A stretch of 64,000 nucleotides of DNA from Hymenobacter sp. GOD-10R (GTDB lineage: Bacteria > Bacteroidota > Bacteroidia > Cytophagales > Hymenobacteraceae), in assembly GCF_035609205.1 (NCBI RefSeq), contig NZ_CP141184.1, forward strand, positions 1,116,001-1,180,000, read 5' to 3'. This document shows, one piece after another, positions 54,537-62,540 of this stretch. The notes under the pieces are model-generated. The model had not been told where the DNA came from. It made no database searches and saw only the letters and a list, made by a program, of their open reading frames with translations. Every line of letters starts with the position of its first letter. Position 1 is the stretch's first letter. The translations under genes were made by a program, and so were the position numbers.

Positions 54537-55061
54537 TTAAGACAGCTGTTTCTCCATCACTACAAAAGTCAGTACCTGGTTAGGGATGCCAAATTTCGGC
54601 GAAGTTGGAAATGGCTCCGTAGCACCCGTCAGCCGGTAGCCGCGCCGCTCGTACCAGGTTATCAGCTCGTGCCGCACCGAAATGACGGTCATCGTGACTG
54701 TACGGCAATGCTGTTGCTGCGCATAGGTTTCCCCAGCTTGCAACAGCTGCTTGCCAATACCTTTGGCCTGTAAGCCTGGCTTGACTGATAGCATACCTAG
54801 GTAAAGGGTATCCGCTTTTTTCTCCAGGTACACGCATCCAATCAGCTGCCCTTCGGCATCAGTGCCCTTCAGGATGGTGACAGCTGGCGTAGCTAGCATC
54901 TCTTGCAAAGAGTCAGCATCCGTGCGAATACCTTCCAACAAATCCGCTTCGGTAGTCCAACCTTTTCGCGACTCGTCGCCGCGGTAAGCATTATTAACCA
55001 GCGTAACCAACGCTGGAATGTCGGCTGCAGTAGCCGGGGTAATAAGCAGGGAGTCAATCAT
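54537..55061 (-). CDS. GNAT-family N-acetyltransferase
   Basis: A 174-residue protein from ATG 55061 (an alternative in-frame start lies four codons upstream). The acetyl-CoA loop is LSVKPGLQAKGIGKQLLQ (V-x-P-x-x-Q-x-x-G-x-G), with IGCVYLEKKADTLYLGML before it and ITWYERRGYRLTG after it, as in GNAT enzymes of the PhnO/RimI type. The substrate cannot be told. It is 62 bases downstream of rlmB on the same strand. Confidence 0.9.
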   Translation of the reverse strand: MIDSLLITPATAADIPALVTLVNNAYRGDESRKGWTTEADLLEGIRTDADSLQEMLATPAVTILKGTDAEGQLIGCVYLEKKADTLYLGMLSVKPGLQAKGIGKQLLQAGETYAQQQHCRTVTMTVISVRHELITWYERRGYRLTGATEPFPTSPKFGIPNQVLTFVVMEKQLS

Positions 55062-55123
55062 ACAAAAACACAATGACGCTTAATCGCTTACTAAGCAAAA
55101 GCATTGCCTGTCTTTGTGAATGG

Positions 55124-56047
55124 CTACTGTACCGCCGCGCGTAGTCGCTGACGCTGCACTTCAAACAGCATGATGCCACTGGCCACCGACACGTTGAGCG
55201 AGCTGATTTGACCAACCATCGGAATACGAATCTTGTGGTCCGCGAGCTTCAGATACTCGGGCGAAATGCCATCTTCCTCGCTGCCCATTAGCACCGCTAC
55301 CGGGCCTGTTAGGTCAACTGCGCCCGTCTCTAAGCTAGCTTCGGCCTTCTCCGTGCAGGCCACTATCTGCACGCCCGATTGTTGCAAGAAGGCAATAGTA
55401 TCTTTTAGGTTGGGCTCGCGGCACACCGGAATCAGGTTTAGCGCGCCGGCCGACGTTTTGAGGGCGTCGCCGTTGATTTGGGCCGCGCCCCGGCTCGGCA
55501 CCACAATGGCGTTGACCCCTAGGCATTCCGCATTGCGGGCGATGGAGCCGAAGTTGCGCACATCCGTGATGCGGTCGAGAAGGAGCAATAGCGGCGTTTT
55601 GCCTTCCTCATACAAGCCCGCCAAAATGCTGTCTAGCGGCTGGTAGTCGATTGGCGACACGAACGCCACCGCACCTTGGTGGTTCTTGCGGGTAAGGTCG
55701 TTCAGTTTTTCGAGCGGTACCAACGCCACCGGAATATTCGCGGCCTTAGCTAGCTCATTTATTTCCTGTGTGATGCTGTTCTTGGTACTGCGCAGCAAAT
55801 AGATTTTCTCCAGCGTACGGCCTGCGTTCAGTGCTTCTAGAATGGGTCGCAAACCAAATAGCATCTCGATGCTACGGTCGGCGGCTGGGCGGTGTGGGTA
55901 GCGCGGCTTGTCGCCACGCGGCGCACGGTCGCCTCCCGCGCCACGGTCGGCGCGGTCACTCGGCCGATTGACGGGGCGGTTTTCGGAATCGTAAAAGCGG
56001 CGGCGCTCATTCAGCGGGCCGTCGGGGCGGTCAGTCCTTTTCTCCAT
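55124..56047 (-). CDS. rlmB: 23S rRNA (guanosine-2'-O-)-methyltransferase RlmB (TrmH/SPOUT family)
   Basis: A 307-residue protein. Residues 1-60 are Arg/Asp/Pro-rich and probably disordered. The substrate-binding domain begins at MLFGLRPILEALNAGRTLEKIYLLRS. The SPOUT domain follows, with LDRITDVRNFGSIARNAECLG, VLMGSEEDGIS and IPMVGQISSLNVSVASGI, the three TrmH motifs that form the knot and bind SAM. It methylates G2251 of 23S rRNA in E. coli. The start codon overlaps the preceding GWxTD gene by 37 bases, so the basic extension is encoded within it. Confidence 0.92.
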   Translation of the reverse strand: MEKRTDRPDGPLNERRRFYDSENRPVNRPSDRADRGAGGDRAPRGDKPRYPHRPAADRSIEMLFGLRPILEALNAGRTLEKIYLLRSTKNSITQEINELAKAANIPVALVPLEKLNDLTRKNHQGAVAFVSPIDYQPLDSILAGLYEEGKTPLLLLLDRITDVRNFGSIARNAECLGVNAIVVPSRGAAQINGDALKTSAGALNLIPVCREPNLKDTIAFLQQSGVQIVACTEKAEASLETGAVDLTGPVAVLMGSEEDGISPEYLKLADHKIRIPMVGQISSLNVSVASGIMLFEVQRQRLRAAVQ

Positions 56048-57246
56048 TGATCGACGGCGGCATACCAGAGGCGTTCATACTCAGGGCGGCGCACCAATTC
56101 ATAGTGTTCGGGGGCAAAGGTACTGGGTTTAGGGCGGAACGTGTATGTGCCTTCGCCCATCATACCGGGCCGGTAAAGCCAACGCTCCTCAGTAGCCGTG
56201 CGGTAAACCGTTTCGGGCGGGCCATACACGATGTAAAGCATGCCGCGGTCGGTCATCCAACCTGCTTTGTAGCTCGAAAATAAACGGTTAGCGGCCGCCA
56301 CTCGCTCGTAGTACGTGCGAATTAATTGGCGCGCAACGACCTGCTGCCCGCCAGCTACATCCAGCCAAAACCGGTCGACGGCGCGCTTAGGGTCTGGCGA
56401 GTCATAAAGCCGCTGGCGTTCGGCCGTGGACGTCAAGTAAATGAGCGGTTGGATCAATTCAACGGCCTGCGTCAGTTCCGGGAAACTATTACGCTCCGCC
56501 AACAGCCCAAATGACTTTTCACTGCCACTCACCCGCATGGCGTACAAGCCAGGCCCCGCGAGCTTGATACGCCGACCAGCCTGGATGCTTGACGAGTCTT
56601 GTACGGCCATGCTGCGGGGTGGCGGCGGGAGAGTAGCGGGATTGGTCATGGGCGGCAGGGCCGTCATGAAGTTGGGCGCATATTGCTTAATGGTGAGGGG
56701 CTGCTGGGTGCCGTAGCTACTCACCTGAAAAACTTCGCCAACGCGCACGTAGCGCCGTAGCAAAGGCGCTCCAACGGAGTCAGCCAGCAGGAACGTGCGG
56801 CTGAGGCGCTCGGGTGTAATTTCCAGCCACACGCCTTCGCTACTATCCTCGCTTTTGGCCGCGCCACTGTGCACATTCACAATTTGCCCGGCGGCCAAGG
56901 AGGCAATTGGCAAACTGAAATCGACGAGCTTCGCCGAGCCAATCTGCCGTGTACGGTGAGCTAGGTGCCGTACACTATCCTGTAAAACGGGTTTTCGGCT
57001 TTCATAATCCTGCCAGAGGATTACCTGCAACGGCTGATTTAGCGGCAAGGATTTGGCGTCAGCAAAGCGAAGAAAGATGTGTAAACTATCGTTCTCGCGG
57101 CGGGTGTCAACCTGAACCTGGCGGTCGATGCGGTACTGGCTCGAGAAGTCGCGGCGTGGACCGGGAGGCACCGCGCTCGGCAAGCTCAGCAAACCTAGGA
57201 CGAGTAAACAAGGCGCCCCTAGGGTAAGGAGAACAGGTTTTTTCAT
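56011..57246 (-). CDS. GWxTD-domain exported protein
   Basis: A 411-residue protein with a signal peptide (MKKPVLLTLGAPCLLVLGLL). It has a beta-rich front half and the C-terminal GWxTD domain, marked by YKAGWMTDRGMLYIVYGPPE and YRTATEERWLYRP. GWxTD proteins are widespread in Bacteroidota and their function is unknown. The domain ends about 70 residues before the stop with YERLWYAAVDQWRKG. The 3' end overlaps rlmB by 37 bases in another frame. Confidence 0.85.
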   Translation of the reverse strand: MKKPVLLTLGAPCLLVLGLLSLPSAVPPGPRRDFSSQYRIDRQVQVDTRRENDSLHIFLRFADAKSLPLNQPLQVILWQDYESRKPVLQDSVRHLAHRTRQIGSAKLVDFSLPIASLAAGQIVNVHSGAAKSEDSSEGVWLEITPERLSRTFLLADSVGAPLLRRYVRVGEVFQVSSYGTQQPLTIKQYAPNFMTALPPMTNPATLPPPPRSMAVQDSSSIQAGRRIKLAGPGLYAMRVSGSEKSFGLLAERNSFPELTQAVELIQPLIYLTSTAERQRLYDSPDPKRAVDRFWLDVAGGQQVVARQLIRTYYERVAAANRLFSSYKAGWMTDRGMLYIVYGPPETVYRTATEERWLYRPGMMGEGTYTFRPKPSTFAPEHYELVRRPEYERLWYAAVDQWRKGLTAPTAR

Positions 57247-57322
57247 TTCAACAATCGACTAGCGCAACAGACCGGTATAGGGTAATGCCGCCTGCTAGAA
57301 AAGCTTACGTATTACAACAAAA

Positions 57323-57353
57323 AAAGCCGATTCCTGTAGAAGGAATCGGCTTT
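57323..57353 (-). terminator. Intrinsic terminator of the DUF2723 gene
   Basis: AAAGCCGATTCC and GGAATCGGCTTT form a 12-base perfect stem with a 7-base loop. On the minus strand it continues into TTTTGTTGT. It lies 19 bases past the stop at 57372. Confidence 0.88.
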
Positions 57354-57371
57354 CGGAGCTAGCACCTAGCG

Positions 57372-60300
57372 TTATTGCTGCGGATAATACTGATTGAGCA
57401 GCGATACAGCTTTAGAAGCACGTTGCTGGTCGCCTATCTGCTCGGCGGCCCGGTACACATTGCTCAGGCTAATCAGGTGCGTCTGAATCTCGCGGTCGAA
57501 CAGGGCGCTGTTATGCGTCGAGTAATACGCCAAAGCTTGCTGGGCCCGATTGGTCACCGTGTCCATAATCTCGTTGGCGCGTTTCTTCTCGCCCACAGCT
57601 ACCAGCGGCACAATGGCTTGCGGCGTGTAGAAGTCATACGGAATCGACTTATCCGGCATTACTTCAAACGACTTATCCAGTACTTGCTTGGCTTTGGCCG
57701 TGTCGCCGGAAGCTAGGTAGGCTTCGGCAAGCTGGTTGAACTTATCACGGTAGTTAGCCGGGAAGCGCAGACTATTTTCGTCGTAGAAAATCTTCGGGTT
57801 GTTGAGGTTCCGGAAGGCAAAATTCTGCATCATGTTCTTCTGCATAATGTCCTTCGCGATGTACCCTTCCCGGTCCGATTTAGGGTCATAGCTTGGGTCG
57901 CGCGCTGGCAGAATGCGGTTAGCCATGCCTTCCAGCTGGAAGTAAGGCTGCAAATTCATGAAGTCGGAATTGTCAACCGTCGTCGAGAAGTACACCGGCC
58001 GCTTCCAGTTGTTGGTGGCCAGAATATCTAGAATAACCAGGTTCTTCTTCTCGATAGCACCCTTGCCTAGGTCCCAGCTCATGCGGGATACCAGCTGCTT
58101 GCGACGCTCGGCCGGAATGATACCTAGCTTTTCAACGGCCGCCGTATCGACGTCGAGGTAAAACTTACGTGTTGGGAAGGAAAGCATGGTGCTGCCACTC
58201 TGCGTTTCCACTTTGAGCAAGTCGCTGTTCTGCTCCACCAACTGGATGAACTGCTTCAAGTCGACTTCCTTCACTGACGGGTTTTCCACGTAAGGCAGAT
58301 AGTCGTTGGTGCCCTGCGAGTAGTCCTTGTTCTGCATCGAGATGGGAAGCGGCTGCGAGTTGTAAGAGCGGCGCTTCATCTGGTCGATGTACCAGTCGGT
58401 GTTCAGGTAGCTCAACACGGCTACGCGCACGTCGGTCCGGATGCCTTCTACCTCCTGAGCATACCAGAGTGGGAAAGTGTCATTGTCACCGTTGGTGAAT
58501 AGGATGGCATTCGGTGCGCAGGAGTTCAGTAGGTTTTTGGCCGAGTCTACCGACGAATAGCGGTCCGAGCGGTCGTGGTCGTCCCAGCCTTGGGCCACCA
58601 TAATGCCTGGCGCAATGAGGCCGATAAGTAGAGCTACCGCGCCACGAGCCGTATCGGCCTTCAATACGGTGCGCAGCAACTCGGCTAGCCCGAGTACCCC
58701 TAAGCCGATCCAGATGGCAAAAGCATAGGTAGAACCAGCGAAGGTGTAGTCCCGCTCACGCGGTTCAATTGGAGGCTGGTTCAAGTACAGGACAATAGCT
58801 AGGCCGGTAAATACAAACAGCAGCCCGACAATGAACGACGTACGGCTGTCGCGGCGCACGTGGAAGAACAAGCCAACGAGCCCCAGAATCAGCGGAATTG
58901 CAAAGAAGTTGTTGTGCGCTTTGCTTTCAGCCACACGCTCCGGCAAGCCTTGCTTCGACGACGTTGGCCATACTACGCCCGCCTGCTGCACGTCGCTTTC
59001 CCGGCCCACGAAGTTCCAGAGGAAATAGCGCATGTACATGTGACCCATCTGATAGCGGAACAGATAGCTCAGGTTCTGCCCCATGGTCGGCTTCGCATAC
59101 GAGGGGCGGCCTGTGTTCGGGTCAGTGTACTGCTGAATGTCGATCCACTTCTTGTAGTTGTAGATGTGCTCAGGCTGAGAGCTGTAGAGGCGGGGCAGCA
59201 GCATCTTGTCCTCGTCACGATAAATCGTTTCGAGGCGTTTTTCGGCTACCACGTACTTGTCACCTTTCCGAACGTAGCGCGGTGCTCCTTCTTCCTGATC
59301 GACAGGCTCAGCGTTGAACTGCGGGCCATAAAGCAAGGGCCGGTCACCGTACTGCTCGCGCTTCAGGTAGCTCACGAAGGACAATACATCTTCCGGATCG
59401 TTCTCGTTGATGGTCGGGTGATAGCTGCTGCGAATCGGTACAATCAGGTAAGTTGAGTAGCCAATCAGGATGAACACGAAGCTCAGCATGGCGGTGTTCA
59501 CCAAGCGGTTACGCGTCCGGAAAGAATAGCGGAAACCTAGCCAGATGAGCGCAACGAAGACAATCAGGAAGAAGATCAAACCCGAATCGAACGGCAGACC
59601 TAGGCTGTTCACGAAAAACACTTCCACGGCACCAGCCAGCGAAGGCAGCCCCGGGATGATACCCACGAGAATGGCGCCCACAATCACCATACTAACTACC
59701 AGCGTGAGTACCCCACCCCACCAGGTTGGGTTAGCCGTGCGGCGGTAGTAGTAAATGAAACCCAATGCGGGCAAGGCCAGCAGGTTCAGCAAGTGAACCC
59801 CGATGCTCAGGCCTACTACATAGCCAATAAGGATGAGCCACTTATCGGAATCGGCTTCGTGGGCGCGGTTCTCCCACTTCAGCATGATCCAAACAACGGC
59901 GGCTGTGAACAGCGACGACATAGCGTACACCTCGCCTTCCACCGCGTTGAACCAAAACGAATCGGAGAAGGCAAAAGATAGCGCCCCTACCACGCCCGAA
60001 CCCAGAATGAGGAGCGTTTGGCCGCTGGTAGGCTCTAGCTGCTCATCATTCGGCACGTTGATGCCGAGTACCAGCTTCTTCGCTAGTATCGTGATGGTCC
60101 AGAAGAGGAAGAGTACTGTAAAGGAGCTGCTAAGCGCTGACAGAGCGTTAATTAGCACCGACACTTTGGTGACGTCGCCGAAAGAGAACAGCGACATAAT
60201 GCGGCCTAACAGTAGAAAGGTAGGCGCCCCCGGAGGGTGGGGAACAAGTAGCTTGTAGGAACAAGCAATGAACTCGCCGCAGTCCCAGAAACTGGCGGTA

Positions 60301-60386
60301 GGCTCTAGGGTAACTAGGTAAGTGAGCGTGGCAATGGCAAAGACTAGCCAACCCACCAAATTATTCAGGCTTTGATAACGACGCAT
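57372..60386 (-). CDS. DUF2723 multi-spanning membrane protein (TMEM260-like)
   Basis: A 1004-residue protein. It begins MRRYQSLNNLVGWLVFAIATLTYLVTLEPT, then FWDCGEFIACSYKLLVPHPPGAPTFLLLGR, the conserved DUF2723 front (W-D-x-G-E-x-I/L) read in two parts. About 12 TM helices lie to residue 600. A soluble region follows with GDNDTFPLWYAQEVEGIR and C-terminal TPR-like helices (ASGDTAKAKQVLDKSF). The family is related to eukaryotic TMEM260, an O-mannosyltransferase, and to GT-C enzymes; Asp41-Glu44 would be the catalytic acidic site by analogy. A glycosyltransferase role is inference. Confidence 0.9.
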   Translation of the reverse strand: MRRYQSLNNLVGWLVFAIATLTYLVTLEPTASFWDCGEFIACSYKLLVPHPPGAPTFLLLGRIMSLFSFGDVTKVSVLINALSALSSSFTVLFLFWTITILAKKLVLGINVPNDEQLEPTSGQTLLILGSGVVGALSFAFSDSFWFNAVEGEVYAMSSLFTAAVVWIMLKWENRAHEADSDKWLILIGYVVGLSIGVHLLNLLALPALGFIYYYRRTANPTWWGGVLTLVVSMVIVGAILVGIIPGLPSLAGAVEVFFVNSLGLPFDSGLIFFLIVFVALIWLGFRYSFRTRNRLVNTAMLSFVFILIGYSTYLIVPIRSSYHPTINENDPEDVLSFVSYLKREQYGDRPLLYGPQFNAEPVDQEEGAPRYVRKGDKYVVAEKRLETIYRDEDKMLLPRLYSSQPEHIYNYKKWIDIQQYTDPNTGRPSYAKPTMGQNLSYLFRYQMGHMYMRYFLWNFVGRESDVQQAGVVWPTSSKQGLPERVAESKAHNNFFAIPLILGLVGLFFHVRRDSRTSFIVGLLFVFTGLAIVLYLNQPPIEPRERDYTFAGSTYAFAIWIGLGVLGLAELLRTVLKADTARGAVALLIGLIAPGIMVAQGWDDHDRSDRYSSVDSAKNLLNSCAPNAILFTNGDNDTFPLWYAQEVEGIRTDVRVAVLSYLNTDWYIDQMKRRSYNSQPLPISMQNKDYSQGTNDYLPYVENPSVKEVDLKQFIQLVEQNSDLLKVETQSGSTMLSFPTRKFYLDVDTAAVEKLGIIPAERRKQLVSRMSWDLGKGAIEKKNLVILDILATNNWKRPVYFSTTVDNSDFMNLQPYFQLEGMANRILPARDPSYDPKSDREGYIAKDIMQKNMMQNFAFRNLNNPKIFYDENSLRFPANYRDKFNQLAEAYLASGDTAKAKQVLDKSFEVMPDKSIPYDFYTPQAIVPLVAVGEKKRANEIMDTVTNRAQQALAYYSTHNSALFDREIQTHLISLSNVYRAAEQIGDQQRASKAVSLLNQYYPQQ

Positions 60387-60407
60387 ACTACTTAATCAGA
60401 GAAGAGC

Positions 60408-60415
60408 CAAAAGTA
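60408..60415 (-). promoter_or_regulatory. Candidate -7 box for the DUF2723 gene
   Basis: On the minus strand TACTTTTG is an exact match, 22 bases before the ATG at 60386. No clear -33 TTTG lies 19 bases upstream. The leader would be short. Confidence 0.4.
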
Positions 60416-60486
60416 GGTAATAAATCCGGCCGTGCCACACCTAGGTTTGGGTCACAAGAGTCGCCTTGCCAGCGTGAAGCACAAAA

Positions 60487-60512
60487 AAAGCAGTCGATAA
60501 ATCGACTGCTTT
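60487..60512 (-). terminator. Intrinsic terminator of the small T9SS-substrate gene
   Basis: AAAGCAGTCGAT (60487-60498) pairs with ATCGACTGCTTT (60501-60512), with a 2-base loop. On the minus strand TTTTGT follows. It starts 30 bases past the stop at 60542. Confidence 0.85.
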
Positions 60513-60541
60513 CTCTAGGAAAACGATGGCAAGTTAAACAA

Positions 60542-60940
60542 TTAGTTTTGTAATACGAGACGTTTCGTACTTACAATTTTATCGTTTACTAATAAGCTGT
60601 AAAAGTACATGCCCGCTGGCAGATCCGACAGATTCACGGCAATAGAGCTATTATCCTCGGGGCGGAGCAAGGTAGTCCGCACCTCCCGGCCAATGATGTT
60701 GCTCAAGCGCAACTTATAATCTTGGCCTAGCCCAATACGCTGGCTTAGCGAAACCGTTACCATGCCCTTGGCTGGGTTCGGGTAAACGCTCAAGCTAGGA
60801 GTAGAAGTAGTGGTCTTTACTTCTTGGACTTTAATAGCATGCACGAGTTGGGCGGTCTTGGGCGTAACTGAAGCGGCAAGAACCGTTAGGCGCACGGCTA
60901 CAAAGGCAAAAACTAAAAAGTAGCGTGTAAAAATCTTCAT
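60542..60940 (-). CDS. Small exported protein consisting almost only of a T9SS sorting domain
   Basis: A 132-residue product. The signal peptide is MKIFTRYFLVFAFVAVRLTVLAA. About 22 residues of linker follow (TPKTAQLVHAIKVQEVKTTTST). The rest is a complete type A sorting domain: LSVYPNPAKGMVTVSL, YKLRLSNIIGREV, VNLSDLPAGMYFYSLLV and KRLVLQN. Normally such a domain closes a large enzyme or adhesin; here no passenger is present. It could be a competitor or a surface scaffold, or a remnant of a larger gene. A clean terminator and an intact signal peptide argue against decay. Confidence 0.85.
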   Translation of the reverse strand: MKIFTRYFLVFAFVAVRLTVLAASVTPKTAQLVHAIKVQEVKTTTSTPSLSVYPNPAKGMVTVSLSQRIGLGQDYKLRLSNIIGREVRTTLLRPEDNSSIAVNLSDLPAGMYFYSLLVNDKIVSTKRLVLQN

Positions 60941-61270
60941 GAGCAGATGGTGGGAAAGGAGGTGCGAGCGAAAAGTGAAAGGAAGATCTGAAGGTTTTCC
61001 GGGAAAAGTGTCCTGTGCTTACCCGTACTGCTGTTAAGTTACAAGCACCGTGCCCTAAGCAAGGGAGCTAGCAAGATGTCAGGGTACAGATACTGCGTTA
61101 GAGTGAAAGGTTGCAAGAAGGTTTACTTTAGCTGAACACGAAATGAAAAATTTAGGCTAATTCCTAAAATATTCATCAGCTTCTGACGTCATAAGGAGTA
61201 AACAATAACATTCGCATGACAAAGATGCTCTATTGCTCACCTGGATAGCCGGCTTTTCTACCATTTGGGC
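60941..61270. other. Intergenic region without a gene
   Basis: 330 bases between the small T9SS-substrate gene and the end of birA. No coding frame, hairpin with T tract or exact -7 word could be supported. It should contain the promoter of the leftward gene at 60940 and the end of the birA transcript. Confidence 0.45.
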
Positions 61271-62065
61271 TTAATCATAGACGAACTTGATTTCCTGCAG
61301 GCCGAAGCGTTGCACCTTGCCATCCATCTCCACTATCAAGCGACCTGCCTCATCTATATCGACGATACGGCCTAGCACTCTTTTGCCAGCTACTTCATAT
61401 GGGTGCCACTCTTCGTAGCGATAGAGGGCACGGAGGTAGTCGGAGCGCAATAGGGCACGCTGGTCGGCGCGCAGTTGCAGGTAACGCCGTTCTAGACTTT
61501 CGAGCAAACCTACGGCCAGTGGTGGCAGTAGATAATGTCGGCTGGTAAGCCGGCCGAAAGACGTGGCAGTAGGGATGCCAAAATTTTGTTGGTTGATATT
61601 TAAGCCAATTCCAACGATACTAGATTGAATTTTAGCGCCGCTCACGGTGTTTTCAATGAGTATTCCACCTAGCTTCTGGTCACCAAAAAACAAGTCGTTG
61701 GGCCATTTGAGACGCAACGCCGGGTCGGGACCTAGCAAACTACCAGCCCAATCGTGCACGGCCAGCGCCACGGCTTGGCTGAGTTGAAACTGATCGTTGA
61801 TTGCCAGAAACGAAGGAAACCATACCACCGAAAGTGTCAGGTTTTCGCCGGCAACAGCTTCCCAACGATTGCCACGTTGACCGCGGCCGGCGGTCTGTTT
61901 GTCGGTAATGACGGTGCAACCTTCGGTGGCGCTGTTTTTGACGACCAAGGTCTGGGCTTCCGTGTTTGTGGATTCACATTCGGGCAACCAGATTAGTTGC
62001 TGGCCCGTGAAGAGGGTTTTGGGGGTTAGTGCCTCCACCTGATTTTCGTACTTTGTGACGTTCAA
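61271..62065 (-). CDS. birA: Biotin--[acetyl-CoA-carboxylase] ligase
   Basis: A 264-residue ligase without the N-terminal DNA-binding domain of E. coli BirA. The catalytic core has STNTEA, TAGRGQRGNRWEAVAGENL (biotin/ATP loop), RLKWPNDLFFGDQKLGGILIE (conserved KWPND) and VGIGLNIN. The C-terminal SH3-like domain (KRVLGRIVDIDEAGRLIVEM) is present. It attaches biotin to BCCP. The start is probably TTG at 62065 or GTG at 62038. A minus-strand -7 word TAGGTTTG at 62063-62070 covers the TTG, which would favour the later start. It is divergent from rsfS by 15 bases. Confidence 0.93.
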   Translation of the reverse strand: MNVTKYENQVEALTPKTLFTGQQLIWLPECESTNTEAQTLVVKNSATEGCTVITDKQTAGRGQRGNRWEAVAGENLTLSVVWFPSFLAINDQFQLSQAVALAVHDWAGSLLGPDPALRLKWPNDLFFGDQKLGGILIENTVSGAKIQSSIVGIGLNINQQNFGIPTATSFGRLTSRHYLLPPLAVGLLESLERRYLQLRADQRALLRSDYLRALYRYEEWHPYEVAGKRVLGRIVDIDEAGRLIVEMDGKVQRFGLQEIKFVYD

Positions 62066-62080
62066 ACCTAATAGTATCCT

Positions 62081-62467
62081 ATGAAAAGTACCCTAGTCCG
62101 GCAGGATTCGGACAGATTGGCAGATGTAGTAGTGCGCGGTATGCAAGAAAAAAAGGCTGCCGATATCGTGGTACTCAATCTTAAAGAACTTAAGAATGCT
62201 GTAGCAGACTATTTTGTTATCTGTTCGGCATCTTCCGATACCCAACTCGACGCTATTGCCCGTTCAGTAGAAGAAGAGGTGGAGAAGCTTACCGGCCAGC
62301 ATCCTTGGCAAACTGAGGGCCGCACCAATCGCGAGTGGGTGCTGCTTGATTATGTAGACGTCGTGGTGCATGTTTTTCTCCGCGACCGGCGCCAGTTCTA
62401 TGCTCTGGAAGAGCTGTGGGGTGATGCCGAAATTTCCTACATCGAAGAAGAAGCCGAAGCACGTTAA
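62081..62467 (+). CDS. rsfS: Ribosomal silencing factor RsfS
   Basis: A 128-residue protein: KKAADIVVLNLKELKNAVADYFVICSASSDTQLDAIA and EGRTNREWVLLDYVDVVVHVFL (each read as two neighbouring stretches), YALEELWGDAE at the end. All are typical of RsfS/Iojap. It binds L14 on the 50S subunit and blocks subunit joining in starvation. It is followed by ftsH after 73 bases on the same strand; the birA-rsfS-ftsH order is common in this phylum. Confidence 0.95.
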   Translation: MKSTLVRQDSDRLADVVVRGMQEKKAADIVVLNLKELKNAVADYFVICSASSDTQLDAIARSVEEEVEKLTGQHPWQTEGRTNREWVLLDYVDVVVHVFLRDRRQFYALEELWGDAEISYIEEEAEAR

Positions 62468-62540
62468 ACTCGCGTAGCGGCTCCGAACAAATCCTTCAAG
62501 CGGAGTGTTCCGCTTATGTTTTGCTCTGAAATCCCAATTC

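Noticed and set aside
62063..62070. Minus-strand TAGGTTTG as a separate promoter feature for birA
   Set aside because: It overlaps the possible TTG start, so it is only valid if translation begins later; mentioned under birA rather than called.
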